From: Rhizobium sp. RCAM05350
GTDB lineage: Bacteria > Pseudomonadota > Alphaproteobacteria > Rhizobiales > Rhizobiaceae
Direction of reading: 5' to 3'
DNA length: 64,000 nucleotides
NCBI GenBank assembly: GCA_024426085.1
Contig: CP087974.1
Location: 4,561,630-4,625,629, forward strand
The stretch's first letter is position 1. Every line of letters begins with the position of its first letter. The translations under genes and the position numbers were made by a program. Positions 19,687 to 29,179 of this stretch are shown piece by piece. Below the pieces are notes generated by a model. The model was not told the DNA's origin, did not search any database, and saw only the letters and a list, made by a program, of their open reading frames with translations.

Positions 19687-21506
19687 ATGGACGGAAACAG
19701 GCCAATGAGCGGCACAGAAAATCAGACGCAGGGTAACCAGATGACTGGGGCGGAAATTGTTCTTCAGGCATTGAGGGATAATGGGGTGGAGCATATTTTC
19801 GGTTATCCGGGCGGTGCCGTTCTGCCGATTTATGACGAGATCTTCCAGCAGGACGATATCCAGCACATCCTCGTTCGCCACGAGCAGGGCGCCGGCCACA
19901 TGGCCGAAGGTTATGCCCGCTCGACCGGCAAGGTCGGTGTCATGCTGGTGACGTCCGGTCCGGGCGCGACCAACGCCGTCACGCCGCTGCAGGATGCGCT
20001 GATGGACAGCATTCCGCTTGTTTGCCTGACCGGCCAGGTTCCGACCTCACTGATCGGCTCCGATGCTTTCCAGGAATGTGACACTGTCGGCATTATGCGG
20101 CCCTGCACCAAGCACAACTGGCTGGTCAAGGACGTCAACGAGCTTGCCAGCATCATCCATGAGGCGTTCCGCATCGCCCAGTCCGGCCGTCCAGGCCCGG
20201 TTGTCGTCGATATTCCGAAAGACGTTCAGTTCGCCACCGGCACCTACACGCCGCCATCGGCCGCCAAGGTCCAGCACAGCTACCAGCCGAAGCTCCAGGG
20301 CGACATGCGCCAGATCGAGCAGGCCATCGAACTGATGAAGGGCGCGCGCCGTCCGGTCATCTATTCCGGGGGCGGTGTCATCAATTCCGGCCCGGAAGCA
20401 TCCCAATTGCTGCGCGAACTGGTCGAGCTGACCAACTTCCCGATCACCTCGACGCTGATGGGGCTGGGCGCCTATCCGGCATCCGGCAAGAACTGGCTCG
20501 GCATGCTCGGCATGCACGGCACCTTCGAGGCCAACATGGCGATGCACGACTGCGACGTCATGCTCTGCGTCGGTGCCCGCTTCGACGACCGCATCACCGG
20601 CCGTCTCAATGCCTTCTCGCCGAACTCGAAGAAAATCCATATCGACATCGATCCGTCCTCGATCAACAAGACCGTTCGCGTCGACGTTCCGATCATCGGC
20701 GATATCGGCAATGTTCTGGAAGACATGGTTCGCGTCTGGCGGGCCTCGGCCAAGGATGCCGACAAGACGCGCCTGACCGAGTGGTGGGAAGGTATTGTCC
20801 GCTGGCGCGGCCGCAATTCGCTTGCCTACAAGATGAACGACGACGTCATCATGCCGCAATATGCCATCCAGCGTCTGTACGAGCTGACCAAGCATCAGTG
20901 ACACCTACATCACCACGGAAGTTGGCCAGCACCAGATGTGGGCGGCACAGTTCTACGGGTTCCGAGCATCCGAACCGCTGGATGACCTCCGGCGGTCTCG
21001 GCACCATGGGTTATGGCTTTCCGGCTGCGATCGGCGTTCAGGTCGCGCATCCGGACAGCCTCGTCATCGACATTGCCGGCGATGCGTCGATCCAGATGTG
21101 CATCCAGGAAATGTCCTGCGCCGTGCAGCATAACCTGCCGGTCAAGATCTTCATCCTCAACAACCAGTACATGGGCATGGTTCGCCAGTGGCAGCAGCTG
21201 CTGCACGGCAACCGCCTGTCGAACTCCTACACCGAGGCGATGCCTGACTTCGTCAAGCTGGCTGAAGCCTATGGCGGCGTCGGCATCCGCTGCGACAAGC
21301 CGGCGGACCTCGATGCCACGATTCAGCAGATGATCGATAGCCCCGCGCCGGTGATCTTCGATTGCCGGGTTGCCAATCTCGCCAACTGCTTCCCGATGAT
21401 CCCGTCGGGCAAGGCGCATAACGAGATGTTGCTGCCGGACGAAGCCACGGACGAAGCGGTCGCCAATGCGATCGACGCCAAGGGCCGCACTGGTTTGATG
21501 GAATAG
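19687..21506 (+). CDS. ilvB: Acetolactate synthase large subunit (two extra bases)
   Basis: Thiamine-diphosphate enzyme that condenses two pyruvates, or pyruvate with 2-oxobutyrate, in the first shared step of Val, Leu and Ile synthesis. The catalytic glutamate is Glu66 in VRHEQGAGHMAEGYAR; the middle domain has GVINSG and the FAD region GMHGTFEANMAMHDCD; the ThDP motif is GDASIQMCIQEMSCA with NNQYMGMVRQWQ after it. Extra bases near 20897 (KHR-DTYIT) and 20955 (QFYG-SEHPN) break the frame twice. Restored length is 605 residues from ATG 19687; ATG 19705 is an alternative start. It is followed 15 bases later by ilvN. Confidence 0.95.
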
Positions 21507-21521
21507 GAAAAGGACACGATC

Positions 21522-22094
21522 ATGAACGCACATCTTCAGCCGACCGGCTCCGCCTATTTCATCGCCAAGGAAACCGAAAAGGCGGAAAACCATACGCTTT
21601 CGGTTCTCGTCGACAACGAACCGGGCGTCCTTGCCCGCGTCATTGGCCTGTTTTCCGGCCGCGGCTACAATATCGAAAGCCTGACGGTTTCCGAGACCGA
21701 GCACCAGTCGCACCTGTCGCGCATTACCATCGTCACGCGCGGCACGCTGCATGTGCTGGAACAGATCAAGGCGCAGCTGGAACGCATTGTGCCGGTCCAC
21801 CGCGTCGTCGACCTGACGGTTCGTGCCGCCGAGCTCGGCCATGACCGGCCGATCGAACGCGAAGTGGCGTTGGTCAAGGTCAGCGGGCAGGGCGAAAGCC
21901 GAGCGGAAACGCTGCGCCTCGCCGACGCCTTCCACGCCAAAGTGATCGACGCGACGCTCGAGCACTTCATCCTCGAGATCACCGGCAAGTCCTCCAAGAT
22001 CGACCAATTCGTGGCGATCATGAAGCCGCTCGGCGTTCTCGAAGTCTGCCGCACCGGCATCGCGGCAATGAACCGCGGCCCGCAGGGGATGTGA
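21522..22094 (+). CDS. ilvN: Acetolactate synthase small (regulatory) subunit
   Basis: Intact, 190 residues. The N-terminal ACT domain (HTLSVLVDNEPGVLARVIGLFSGRGYNIESLTV) binds valine for feedback inhibition and stabilises the large subunit; the C-terminal half (REVALVKVSG to TGIAAMNRG) is the activating domain. It lies 15 bases after ilvB and shares its attenuator-controlled transcript. In rhizobial genomes the same gene is often named ilvH. Confidence 0.95.
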   Translation: MNAHLQPTGSAYFIAKETEKAENHTLSVLVDNEPGVLARVIGLFSGRGYNIESLTVSETEHQSHLSRITIVTRGTLHVLEQIKAQLERIVPVHRVVDLTVRAAELGHDRPIEREVALVKVSGQGESRAETLRLADAFHAKVIDATLEHFILEITGKSSKIDQFVAIMKPLGVLEVCRTGIAAMNRGPQGM

Positions 22095-22120
22095 ACGAAC
22101 CGCAGATGTGAATGACAAGG

Positions 22121-22142
22121 GGGCGCCACTGGCGCCCTTTTT
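22121..22142 (+). terminator. Terminator after ilvBN
   Basis: GGGCGCC at 22121-22127 pairs with GGCGCCC at 22131-22137 around a three-base loop, followed by TTTTT. It lies 27 bases after the ilvN stop and before the convergent aldo/keto reductase gene. Confidence 0.88.
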
Positions 22143-22163
22143 CATTTCATAAAGATGGTTAGC

Positions 22164-23010
22164 TCAGATCATCTCCAGCGGCATCTTTCTTCCCGGTGGC
22201 GGGAAAGCCCTGTCGAGAATGGCGAGATCGTCGGCGGTCAATTGAACCTCGACGGTTGCACGGTTTTCGCGGACGCGTTCCGGCATTGCGGTCTTCGGAA
22301 TGACGATGACGCCCGGGTTGCGGATCAGGAAGGCGAGGGCGACCTGGGCGACGGTTGCCTGATGCGCCTTGGCGATGTGGATGAGATCGGGGTGGCGCAT
22401 CAGCCGGCCCTCGTCGAGCGGCGAATAGGCCATGATCGGAATGCCGCGGACCTGACTGTCCTTCAGGAGGTCGTATTCGATACCGCGGCGGGCGAGATTG
22501 TAGAGCACCTGGTTGGCTGCGACATTACCGCCATCCGGCACTGCGAGAAGCTCTTCCATGTCGTCGGCATCGAAATTGGAGACGCCCCAGGCGCCGATCT
22601 TGCCGGATTGGCGCAGCGCCTCGAAAGCCTCAACGGTATCGGCCAGCGGATAACGGCCGCGCCAATGGAGCAGGTAGAGGTCGATATGATCCGTGCCGAG
22701 CCGTTTCAGGCTGGCTTCGCAGGCCTTGATCGTGCCGTCGCGGCTGGCATTGGTGGGCAGCACCTTGCTGACGATGAAGGCATCGCTTACGCCGTCCTTT
22801 GACAGCCTCAGCCACGATCCGCTCGGCGCCGCCATCGGCATACATTTCGGCGGTATCGATCAGCGTCATGCCTAGATCGAGGCCGTGGCGCAGGCACTTG
22901 GCTTCTTCAGCGGCGCTCGCCTTCCGTTCGCCCATGTGCCAGGTTCCCTGGCCGAGCACCGGAACGGACATGCCGCCGGGAAGGGATGTGGTGGGTATCG
23001 CGTCTTGCAT
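22164..23010 (-). CDS. Aldo/keto reductase (one extra base)
   Basis: A 281-residue NADPH-dependent aldo/keto reductase of the YeaE/2,5-diketogluconate reductase type. It begins with VPVLGQGTWHMGE, has the catalytic Asp-Tyr pair in LIDTAEMYADGGAE, the lysine in FIVSKVLP, the His in YLLHWRG, and the NADPH-binding IPKTAMPERVREN near the end. One extra A near 22791 breaks the frame after VKGRR. The ATG at 23010 follows GAGGA. It probably reduces small aldehydes or ketones; the true substrate is unknown. It diverges from the lysE-like gene. Confidence 0.88.
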
Positions 23011-23207
23011 GGAATTCCTCGTTCGGCAGCGCTTCATGGTCAGTGGTAGGAAGGCTCAATGTCTCATTTAAGGCGCAGGTCGTCATGACAAAGAACCAGC
23101 AACCAAAAAGAAAAGAGCGGCTGTTTGGCCTTCTTGTCACCCTGACAAGTTTCGGGTGGCTATTTCGAATAGGTCAATTAACCTGACCTAAATATCGGGA
23201 GGACTTC

Positions 23208-23799
23208 ATGCAGGCCGACACGCTTCTGGCGCTGTTTCTTTTTGCGTTCACGACATCGATCACGCCGGGTCCGAACAACATGATGCTGTTCGCCTCGGGC
23301 GTCAATTTCGGTTTTTCCCGCACCATTCCGCATATGTTCGGCATCGGCGCCGGTTTCCTGACACTGCTGATTGCCGTCGGCCTCGGGCTTGGTGCGCTGC
23401 TGCATTCCGTGCCGATGCTCTATACCGCGCTGAAATTCGGGCGGTGCCTATCTCGTCTGGATCGCCTGGAAGATCGGCACGTCGCGGACGTTGTCGGAAG
23501 GCAAGGCGGGAGCCGTGCCGATGACATTCCTGCAGGCCGCGGCGTTTCAATGGATCAATCCGAAGGCCTGGGTCATGGCCGTGACGGCGATGGCGACCTA
23601 TACGACCGAGCAGGCCTATCTGACGAGCGTCCTCATCGTCGGCGTCATCTTTGCCATCGTCAACGTTCCCAGCGTGTCGACGTGGGCCGGTTTCGGCTCG
23701 GCGCTCCGGCAATGGCTATCGGAGCCGGTGCGGCTGAAGTGGTTCAATATCACCATGGCGGTCTTGCTCGTTCTCAGTCTTTGGCCGATGCTGCGCTAG
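23208..23799 (+). CDS. LysE/RhtB family amino-acid exporter (one extra base)
   Basis: A 196-residue membrane protein of the LysE/RhtB superfamily, which exports amino acids or homoserine lactones. The family signature SITPGPNNMMLFASGVNFG is near the N-terminus and the second half has NPKAWVMAVTAMATY. About six hydrophobic helices are visible. An extra G near 23441 (AAATTCGGGCGG) breaks the frame between KFG and GAYLVWIAWK. The ATG at 23208 has a strong GGGAGG site. Substrate not predictable. Confidence 0.87.
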
Positions 23800-23841
23800 C
23801 CGGTGCAATGCGGCTCATTTCAGGGCTGGATGGGAGGAAGC

Positions 23842-24656
23842 ATGTCGGGCCTTGTTATCTCGATTACTACCGGCTTTGCTTTCGTCTGTGGAGCGCTTGC
23901 CATCGTCTTCGGCTGCTATTTCGCGGCACGGAAAATTCTCAATCCGGGTCTGGAGGGTGACAGAACTCATGACGCGGCGACGACCGTCGCTGTGCGGATT
24001 GCCGCCCTGCACGGCCTCATTCTTGCTCTGGTCTACGCCCAGGAACTCGACGACTACAAAGGTATCCGCAACAATCTCATCGAAGAGGCCGTGGCTATAT
24101 CCGATGTTTACAACGATGCCGTGCGCTACGGCAGGGGCGATTGTCGTGCCGATCCAGCAGGACCTCGCCAATTATGTCGTGACCGTTGTCGGCGAGGAAT
24201 GGGATATGCTCGGGCATCGTCAAGGCCTGTCGCCCAAGGCCTGGGTGCAGTGGAACGACGTTTATGATCGTCTACTCGATCTCACGCCAGAAACCGATCG
24301 CCAGCGCTATCTGAGCAACAGGATGCGCGACCGGGCGACCTCCATTGCACGATTCCGCCAGATTCCATGAGGAAACCGCAGCCGGTGGGTTTGGCGGAAT
24401 GTTCTGGGCGCCGGCGCTGATCGGGCTTTGCCTGCTGTCGATACCGTTCTATGTCTATCGTCCGACCCGGACACATGTGTTTCTCCTGTCGATCTTCGGA
24501 GCCTATTCGGGCGTCGTCCTGTTCTTCATCTTTGCGTTTTCCAATCCCTTCGAACAGCCGGGCAAGCTGGAGCCGGTTGCTTTCGAAAATCTGTTGCGTG
24601 GCGATATGGGCAAGAGCCTAACCCCCGCAGCACTTAACGGCGACATCACCCAATGA
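23842..24656 (+). CDS. DUF4239 bestrophin-like membrane protein (two extra bases)
   Basis: About 270 residues restored. It opens with a membrane helix (ISITTGFAFVCGALAIVFGCYFA), then HDAATTVAVRIAALHGLILALVYAQELDDY and IRNNLIEEAVAISDVYNDA, a pattern I associate with the DUF4239/bestrophin-like family; two more helices lie near the C-terminus (APALIGLCLLSIPFYVY, VFLLSIFGAYSGVVLFFIFAF). Possible anion-channel relationship, not established. Extra bases near 24132 and 24362 break the frame. The ATG at 23842 has a GGGAGGAAG site. It ends 14 bases before nthA, so it may be co-transcribed with the nitrile hydratase. Confidence 0.65.
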
Positions 24657-24670
24657 CATCAGAGGGCGCA

Positions 24671-25295
24671 ATGCACGATCACCACGACCACGATCATCAC
24701 GACAACCATTTCTCCGACATGCAGGCACGGGTGAAGGCGCTCGAAACGGTGCTGACGCAGAAAGGCTTGATCGACCCGGCAGCGATCGACGCGATCGTCG
24801 ATACCTATGAGACGAAGATCGGCCCGCGCAACGGCGCCCGCGTCGTCGCCAAGGCCTGGAGCGAACCGGACTTTGCCGAGTGGCTGCGCAGTGATGCGAC
24901 GGCGGCGATCGCGAGCCTTGGGTATACGGGGCGGCAGGGCGAGCATATGCGTGCCGTGTTCAATACGCCGGAAATCCACAATCTCGTCGTCTGCACGCTG
25001 TGCTCCTGTTATCCATGGGCTGTGCTCGGCCTGCCGCCCGTCTGGTACAAGGCGCCGCCGTACCGCTCCCCGAGCTGTGATCGATCCGCGCGGGGTGCTT
25101 GAGGAGTTCGGCGTAACGCTCTCGGATACCAAGAAAATCCGCGTTTGGGATTCGACGGCGGAGCTGCGTTACATCGTCATTCCGGAGCGCCCCACTGGCA
25201 CCGAAGGTCTCAATCAGGAGGCGCTTGCCGACCTCGTGACGCGCGATTCGATGATCGGCACGGGGCTGGCCAATTTGGCTGGAGGTGCGCGATGA
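24671..25295 (+). CDS. nthA: Nitrile hydratase alpha subunit, cobalt type (one extra base)
   Basis: The metal-bearing subunit of nitrile hydratase, which adds water to nitriles to make amides. The metal-claw motif VCTLCSC is at residues 107-113; Thr in the third position marks cobalt enzymes (iron enzymes have Ser), and the two claw cysteines would be oxidised to sulfinic and sulfenic acids. It is followed by YPWAVLGLPPVWYK, as in the family. The N-terminus is unusual: MHDHHDHDHHDNH, seven His in thirteen residues. An extra C near 25067 breaks the frame after PPYRS. Restored length is 207 residues; the stop overlaps the nthB start. Confidence 0.93.
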
Positions 25296-26303
25296 ACGGC
25301 GCGCAGGACCTTGGCGGGCAGCATGGCATGGGGCCGGTGGCGCCGGAGAAGGATGAGCCGCATTTCCATGCGGAATGGGAAAAGCGGGCGCTCGGCCTGA
25401 CACTCTCCTGCGGCGCCTTCGGCGCCTGGACGATCGACGAGAGCCGTCATGCCCGTGAAAGCTTATCCCCGGCAATCTACCTTTCGGCGAGCTATTACAG
25501 AAATCTGGACCCGTGCGCTGGAAACCCTGTTGAAGCGCCATGGCTTCATTTCCGCCGCTGAGTTGGCCGCTGGTCAGATGCTTGACAAGGGCAGGGAGCC
25601 GAAGCGCATCCTGACGGCGGAAATGGTGCCCGGCGTGCTTGCCAAGGGCGGGCCTTGCGATCGTCCCGTGCCGAAAGCTCCACGATTTGCCGCTGGCGAC
25701 CAGGTGCGGACGAAAAACTTCAATCCCGAGACCCACACCCGGCTGCCGCGTTATGCCCGCGCCAAGCAAGGAATTGTCGAAGCCGTGCAAGGCTCGTTCG
25801 TGTTTCCCGACGATAACGCTCATGGCAAGGGAGAGAACCCGCAATGGGTCTATACGGTCGTTTTCGACGGCGGCGAAATCTGGGGTGAGGGCGCCGATCC
25901 AACGCTTACCGTTTCGATCGATGCCTGGGAGAGTTACCTTGAAGCGTTTGAACCATCGCTCAACGGATCCCCGGGGCTGCCGAAATCCAACGAAGGTGAT
26001 CCGGTTTTCGCCGAGCCCTGGCAGGCGGAAGCCTTTGCCATGACAGTTCGCTTGCACGAAAAAGGTGTGTTTTCCTGGAGCGAATGGGCTGAGGCCCTGT
26101 CGCATGAACTGTACAAGCCGGGTCGGCGAGCCGATGCCAGCGACTATTTTGAGTGCTGGGTTGCTGCGCTATCGCGTCTCGTCACCGAACTGTCGATCAC
26201 CTCGCAGGACAATCTCGACCAGCTGACGCAAAGCTGGCAGAGAGCGGCGGAAGCGACGCCGCATGGCAGGCCCATCCTCTTGGAAAATGATCCGGAACGC
26301 TGA
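25292..26303 (+). CDS. nthB: Nitrile hydratase beta subunit fused to accessory protein (one extra base)
   Basis: Residues 1 to about 220 match the beta subunit: MNGAQDLGGQHGMGPVAPE, then FGAWTIDESRHARE, AGDQVRTKNFNPETHTRLPRYARAKQG and the SH3-like end VVFDGGEIWGEGADPTLTVSIDAWESYLE. The reading frame continues without a stop for about 115 more residues that resemble the separate accessory/activator protein of cobalt nitrile hydratases (FAEPWQAEAFAMTVRLHEKGVFSWSEWAEAL, ECWVAALSRLV). That protein carries cobalt-loaded alpha subunit to beta. An extra A near 25498 breaks the frame early. In a window so rich in indels the fusion could itself be an error, but no stop is seen at the junction. Confidence 0.82.
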
Positions 26304-26405
26304 TTTTGTGTCTATAATTTTATTTTATAATCAATAGGTTGCATTTCACCCTTCGGCTTTCGCCGGGTTGAGGCTTGCGCGGTTGCGGAGTTTTTGTTTG
26401 TATAT

Positions 26406-26433
26406 AACCAAATGGTTCTAGAACTGATTGGTT
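26406..26433. promoter_or_regulatory. Imperfect palindrome, likely ArsR-type operator
   Basis: AACCAAATGGTTCT at 26406-26419 is matched by AGAACTGATTGGTT at 26420-26433, with 11 of 14 positions complementary. It ends seven bases before the ArsR start codon and probably overlaps the promoter, as expected for the autoregulatory site of an ArsR-family repressor. Confidence 0.6.
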
Positions 26434-26440
26434 ATTAAAT

Positions 26441-26806
26441 ATGCAGGCGGCGCATCATCTCGATATGACATTCTCGGCGCTTGCCGATCCCACCCGCAGG
26501 GCGATCCTTGCCCGGCTGGCGACGGGAGAGGCATCCGTCCTCGAACTGGCCGAGCCGTTTGCTATGAGCCAGCCGGCGATCTCCAAGCATCTGAAGGTAC
26601 TGGAAGGCGCGGGGCTGATTTCACGCGGCCGCGATGCGCAGCGCCGACCATGCCGGCTGGAAGCCAAACCGCTGTCGGAAGCGACGGCATGGCTCGAAAA
26701 TTATCGCCGCTTATGGGAAGGCCAGTTCCAGCGTCTCGACGCCTTGCTGGACGAAATGAAGGCCATTCAACCGGGTGTCGCAACGCAAGGAGAAGAGGAC
26801 CGATGA
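26441..26806 (+). CDS. ArsR family transcriptional regulator
   Basis: A 121-residue winged-helix protein. It opens FSALADPTRRAILARLATGEASVLELAEPFAMSQPAISKHLKVLEGAGLI, the standard ArsR helix-turn-helix; no metal-binding cysteine cluster is seen (the single Cys is in RRPCRLEA). This subtype is typically paired with an SRPBCC/AHSA1 protein, as here: its stop overlaps the next ATG (ATGA). A palindrome sits just upstream. It likely represses its own two-gene operon; the inducer is unknown. Confidence 0.88.
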   Translation: MQAAHHLDMTFSALADPTRRAILARLATGEASVLELAEPFAMSQPAISKHLKVLEGAGLISRGRDAQRRPCRLEAKPLSEATAWLENYRRLWEGQFQRLDALLDEMKAIQPGVATQGEEDR

Positions 26807-27303
26807 CTGAGGCTTTAGTTTTGAAAATCACCGCCGACGGCGAACGCAGTATCGTCATGACCCGTTCGTTCGATGCGCCGGGCCATCTGGTGTTTGCCGC
26901 CTTCACCAAGCCGGAACTGGTCAAGCGCTGGTTGAAGGGGCCAGACGGATGGGAGCTGCCGGTCTGCGAGATCGATCTTCGGGTCGGCGGGCGCTTCCGC
27001 TATGTCTGGCGGCGCAATACCGATGGTGTCGATATGGGCATGGGCGGCAGTTACCGCGAAATCGAGGCGCCGAAGCGCATCGTCCATACCGAGCTTTTCG
27101 ATGAGGACTGGACCGGTGGCGAAGCGGACGTGACGACGACCTTCGTGGATGCAGGCGGCAAAACGACTGTCACGACCACGGTTCGTTATGCGTCGGGTGC
27201 TGCGCGCGATGCGGTGCTGAAGTCGCCGATGGAATCAGGCGTCGCTGCAAGCTACGACCGCCTCGAAAAAATGCTGCCGGATATCACCAAGCAGGCCGCC
27301 TGA
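26803..27303 (+). CDS. SRPBCC/AHSA1 domain protein
   Basis: A 166-residue START-like protein. It has the family pattern MTRSFDAPGHLVFAAFTKPELVKRWLKGPDGW, then IDLRVGGRFRYVWR, EIEAPKRIVHTELFDEDW and a C-terminal helix (GVAASYDRLEKML). The fold makes a deep pocket for hydrophobic ligands; function is not established for this branch. It is translationally coupled to the ArsR regulator through an ATGA overlap, so the two likely form one ligand-responsive module. Confidence 0.85.
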   Translation: MTEALVLKITADGERSIVMTRSFDAPGHLVFAAFTKPELVKRWLKGPDGWELPVCEIDLRVGGRFRYVWRRNTDGVDMGMGGSYREIEAPKRIVHTELFDEDWTGGEADVTTTFVDAGGKTTVTTTVRYASGAARDAVLKSPMESGVAASYDRLEKMLPDITKQAA

Positions 27304-27321
27304 CCGCGATGACTGACGAAT

Positions 27322-27351
27322 GAGGGTAGGGTGCTCTTGCATCCTGCCCTC
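27322..27351. terminator. Hairpin between convergent genes
   Basis: GAGGGTAGGGTGC at 27322-27334 pairs with GCATCCTGCCCTC at 27339-27351 over thirteen positions with two G-U pairs and a four-base loop. It sits between the SRPBCC stop and the anti-sigma stop. It lacks a long T-tract, so termination efficiency is uncertain. Confidence 0.55.
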
Positions 27352-27374
27352 CGCATTTGTCTCGCCGCGACACA

Positions 27375-28168
27375 CTAACTCTCGAACTGGCGGTAACATT
27401 CCTCGGCGATCTCCTGCAGTTTTGCGCGGCTGACTTCGCCGGTGACCGCATAGCCGATGGCGCCGTCGATCCAGTAGAAGGTTTCCAGGGCGCCTGCGGA
27501 TTCGAAGCGGAAGCTGGTCTCGCCGTTTTCAGGGTTTTTCCCGAGAAGCACGGTCAGCCTCTGTCCGGCCGCATCCTGATACATCAGCATCGCACCCGCC
27601 TTGCCGTTGACAGGCAGAAGCCTGCCACCGACCAGGGAAAATCCCAACGTCTTCAGGTCGGGCGCAACGAGCTTGTAGTCGAGGCGCTTCCCGAGCCAGG
27701 TAACCAGATGCTCCTCCTGATCAGCGCCGACCTCGACAGGATGACGCTTTTCGCTGGCATAGACGAGGAACGCCGTCTTGGACTGACCCGGCAGACTTTC
27801 GAACGTAACTGTGTTTTCGACCTGCGCGGGTTGGCTCAACAGCCGGCCACCGTAGACGCCCGCCGCGGCACCCGACAGGAAGAGCATGAGCGAGGCGGCG
27901 ATGAGGGCAGTCTTGCGCCAGAGCATCGAGGATCTTCCGGCTGGACCGGCCACGCTCAACAAGATGCGATCGTTTTCTCTCGGCCTGGCATAATTGGAAA
28001 ATGCTGCCTTCAGCTCGGCCGCCTGTGCCTGCCACTGTCGGACCTCGGCTTCTTCCCCGGGTGGTTCTTCAGCCAGGACTCGACCTCCCGCCGGCGCTGT
28101 TCGTCGAGAAAGCCCTCAACGAAGGCGTGCAGGTCGGTTTCGGTGACCGGTTTGTGATCGTCTGTCAT
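27375..28168 (-). CDS. Anti-sigma factor, membrane-anchored (frame broken)
   Basis: About 264 residues restored. The cytosolic N-terminus (DLHAFVEGFLDEQRRREVESWLKNHP) is the usual sigma-binding helix pattern of transmembrane anti-sigma factors; there is no zinc-binding HxxxCxxC. One membrane helix follows (ALIAASLMLFLSGAAAGVYGG) and a periplasmic domain of about 150 residues ending AKLQEIAEECYRQFES. One base is missing near 28050. Its ATG at 28168 overlaps the sigma factor stop (ATGA), so both are made together; it would hold the ECF sigma factor inactive until an envelope signal. Confidence 0.85.
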
Positions 28169-28719
28169 GTCGGTCTCCGAAGTGTCACTATGTTGTTTTC
28201 GGCCAGATGCGCTGCCATCTGACGGCGGGCGCGTGATAGGCGCGACATGACGGTGCCGATGGGGATGGCCAGCATGTTGGCGACATCCTGATAGCCGTAT
28301 CCCTCGACGACGATGAGCATCAGCACCGCGCGATGGTCCGGGCTCAGCGCATTGAGTGCTCTCTGCAGCCGGGTCTTTTCGAGCGGGTCGCCCGACACAT
28401 CCTCCGCTGTCAGGCCCAGCGTATCGTCCAATTCGACCGATGGATGCTGGCTGATCCGGCGGTGCCGGTCGCGGTAAAGGTTGGTCATGATCGTGAAGGC
28501 CCAGGCGCGCAGATTGATGCCGCGCCATTGAGCGCGGCGGACAAGCACCTTCTCGACGCAGTCCTGCAGAAGGTCTTCGCCATCGCTATCGGATTTGGCA
28601 AGGCTACGGGAATAGCGCCGCAGCGACGGCACCAGCAACAGGATCTGGTTTTCGAACGTATCCGCGGAAAGGGGGCTCGCCCCCTTCGCGCGGGGACCCT
28701 GATCAGGGGCGTGCGGCAT
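28165..28719 (-). CDS. ECF-type RNA polymerase sigma factor
   Basis: Intact, 184 residues. Region 2 reads LVPSLRRYSRSLAKSDSDGEDLLQDCVEKVL with the -10 recognition helix LRAWAFTIMTNLYRDRHR; region 4 reads LSPDHRAVLMLIVVEGYGYQDVANMLAIPIGTVMSRLSRARRQM. The linker between is short, as in ECF factors. It lies in a three-gene operon after a small secreted protein (17-base overlap) and before its anti-sigma factor (four-base overlap). Confidence 0.93.
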   Translation of the reverse strand: MPHAPDQGPRAKGASPLSADTFENQILLLVPSLRRYSRSLAKSDSDGEDLLQDCVEKVLVRRAQWRGINLRAWAFTIMTNLYRDRHRRISQHPSVELDDTLGLTAEDVSGDPLEKTRLQRALNALSPDHRAVLMLIVVEGYGYQDVANMLAIPIGTVMSRLSRARRQMAAHLAENNIVTLRRPT

Positions 28720-29076
28720 CCCAGACCTCTCCTACGCCATCACCGGTGGCGTCACCTTTTTTCGCGTCCTTCATCCAGAAGTAGAGCGGCATGCCTTTCA
28801 GTGCCCATTGCTTCTTGCCATCCTTGCGCTCGACCAGCGTATAGTCGCCGTCGGCTGCTGCGGATGCTTCAGCGAGATAGGGCGGCCAGTTGGTGGCGCA
28901 TTTATCATAGCAATAGGACTCGCCCTTTTCATCCTTCTTGTAGGTGTAGAGCGTCATGCCGTTTTCGGCGGCGATCACCTTGCCCTTTTCGGTCTCGACG
29001 GTCTGGACCGCCGGGGCCTGAACATGGTGGCAGCGGCCACGATGGAAAAAGCTGTAACGAGCGGCAGAAATCTCAT
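28703..29076 (-). CDS. Secreted protein with Yx(F/W)xxD repeats (one base missing)
   Basis: About 124 residues. A signal peptide (MRFLPLVTAFSIVAAATM) precedes a small domain containing LYTYKKDEKGESYCYDKCATNWPPYL and LYFWMKDAKKGD, the motif pair of the COG4315 secreted/lipoprotein family, with two cysteines likely forming a disulfide. Function unknown, often near ECF sigma genes. One base is missing near 29019 after the signal peptide. It is first in the sigma operon and may report on, or be a target of, the envelope signal. Confidence 0.78.
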
Positions 29077-29179
29077 TGGATGTGTCCTCTCCGAAATCTT
29101 TTCTGAACGAACCGCCTTTTCAGCCGGCTCGAACTTAAGACACATCAGGGCCGCTTCTTATTCCCGAGATTTCGAAAAT

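Noticed and set aside
19687..21506. ilvB as a pseudogene
   Set aside because: Both breaks are single added bases with all conserved residues retained, and the gene has an intact attenuator and partner ilvN.
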